6,170 nucleotides of DNA from Streptosporangiaceae bacterium. GTDB taxonomy: Bacteria > Actinomycetota > Actinomycetes > Streptosporangiales > Streptosporangiaceae. Both the position numbers and the translations under genes were made by a program. Of the stretch, positions 5,702 to 6,170 are shown one piece after another. The stretch's first letter is position 1. Every line of letters begins with the position of its first letter. A model generated the notes under the pieces. The model made no database searches and was not told the DNA's origin. It was given only the letters and a program-made list of their open reading frames with translations. The stretch covers positions 1 through 6,170 of the forward strand of contig JASIJN010000264.1 of NCBI GenBank assembly GCA_030050125.1, in the 5' to 3' direction.

Positions 5702-6170
5702 ATGGTTCCCGACATCAACCTAGTGGACGCGGACACCTACCAGCGGGCCGGCGCACCCCATGATCAGTTCGCCTGGCTCCGGCGGCACGCCCCGGTCTAC
5801 TGGCATGAGCACGGCGGGGCCCCGGAGTGGCCCGGGTTCTGGGCGGTGACCAGGCACGCGGACATCGGTTACGTGTCCCGGCACCCCGAGATCTTCTCCT
5901 CGAGCCGGCGGCTGGTGCTGTTCAGCGAGACGCCGGAGTCGGAGATCGAGATGCAGCGGCTCATGATGCTCAACATGGACCCGCCGCAGCACACCCGGCA
6001 GCGGAGCTTCGTGAACCGCGGCTTCACCCCGCGCATGATCAACACGCTGGCCAAGCACATCAGGGAGATCTGCGACACCCTGATCAACGAGGTGATACCC
6101 CGCGGGGAGGACGACTTCGTCACCGACATCGCGGCGCCGCTGCCGCTGCAGGTGATCTGCGAGCTCGTCG
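5702..6170 (+). CDS. Cytochrome P450 monooxygenase, N-terminal part
   Basis: Haem-thiolate monooxygenase, soluble bacterial type, needing separate ferredoxin and reductase partners not in the window. I translated 156 codons from ATG 5702 to the right edge, about the first third to two fifths of a 400-residue P450. The N-terminus reads MVPDINLVDADTYQRAG, then FAWLRRHAPVYWHE (23-36), GFWAVTRHADI (45-55), HPEIFSSSRR (61-70), and the C-helix NMDPPQHTRQRSFVNRGFTP (91-110), with H97-x3-R101 positioned to contact a haem propionate. The A-W-L-R-R-H-A-P-V-Y-W-H and H-P-E-I-F-S-S pattern resembles actinobacterial P450s near the CYP125/CYP142/CYP124 lipid and steroid group; that placement is from memory and tentative. 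The oxygen-binding I-helix, ExxR and Cys-loop are beyond the edge, so integrity and substrate cannot be judged. It is transcribed divergently from the PRC-barrel gene. Confidence 0.93.
   Translation, partial: MVPDINLVDADTYQRAGAPHDQFAWLRRHAPVYWHEHGGAPEWPGFWAVTRHADIGYVSRHPEIFSSSRRLVLFSETPESEIEMQRLMMLNMDPPQHTRQRSFVNRGFTPRMINTLAKHIREICDTLINEVIPRGEDDFVTDIAAPLPLQVICELV

Noticed and set aside
5563..5736. 58-codon upstream extension of the PRC-barrel gene
   Set aside because: It would cover the candidate promoter and the P450 start, and its composition is unlike the core; good ribosome sites exist at 5562 and 5523.
4348..5763. 471-codon plus-strand open frame spanning the lipoprotein, PRC and P450 start regions
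   Set aside because: It runs out of frame or antisense across three better-supported genes and intergenic DNA, and its product is Arg/Gly/Pro-rich without motifs.
1..6170. CRISPR arrays, tRNA/rRNA genes, insertion sequences, phage or defence modules
   Set aside because: No regularly spaced repeats, terminal inverted repeats, transposase motifs or RNA gene signatures were seen on either strand.

Overview
The window reads as chromosomal DNA from a very GC-rich actinomycete (Actinomycetota). The basis is almost exclusive G/C at third codon positions, a ValRS of the high-GC actinobacterial type, an actinobacterial secreted-lipoprotein family and a bacterial class-I P450 of actinomycete style. 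Genus cannot be fixed from this window.

Left block (1-4428, all minus strand): valS (valyl-tRNA synthetase), then msrB (methionine-R-sulfoxide reductase), then polX (PHP-type family X DNA polymerase, cut by the left edge). They are 25 and 47 bp apart. This is a housekeeping and repair block covering aminoacylation, oxidised-protein repair and DNA gap repair. valS carries an apparent +1 frameshift about 75 nt after its start. The 5' portion encodes the expected N-terminus, the downstream frame encodes the HIGH motif and the rest, and an in-frame TAG sits exactly at the junction. None of the three genes has a convincing Shine-Dalgarno sequence. Each instead has a -10-like hexamer 6-8 nt before its ATG, which suggests leaderless transcripts.

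Right block (4538-6170): a plus-strand secreted lipoprotein gene of unknown function diverges from valS and converges on a minus-strand gene for a small PRC-barrel-like protein. That gene diverges from a plus-strand cytochrome P450 cut by the right edge. The 139-bp PRC/P450 intergenic region holds an ECF-sigma-like promoter facing the PRC gene, with a short palindrome inside its spacer.

I found no RNA gene, CRISPR array, insertion sequence or defence system. No stretch over 300 bp lacks a gene. Nothing here amounts to a clearly new biological system. The most notable items are the valS frameshift with its unusual 5' segment, and the PRC/P450 control region.
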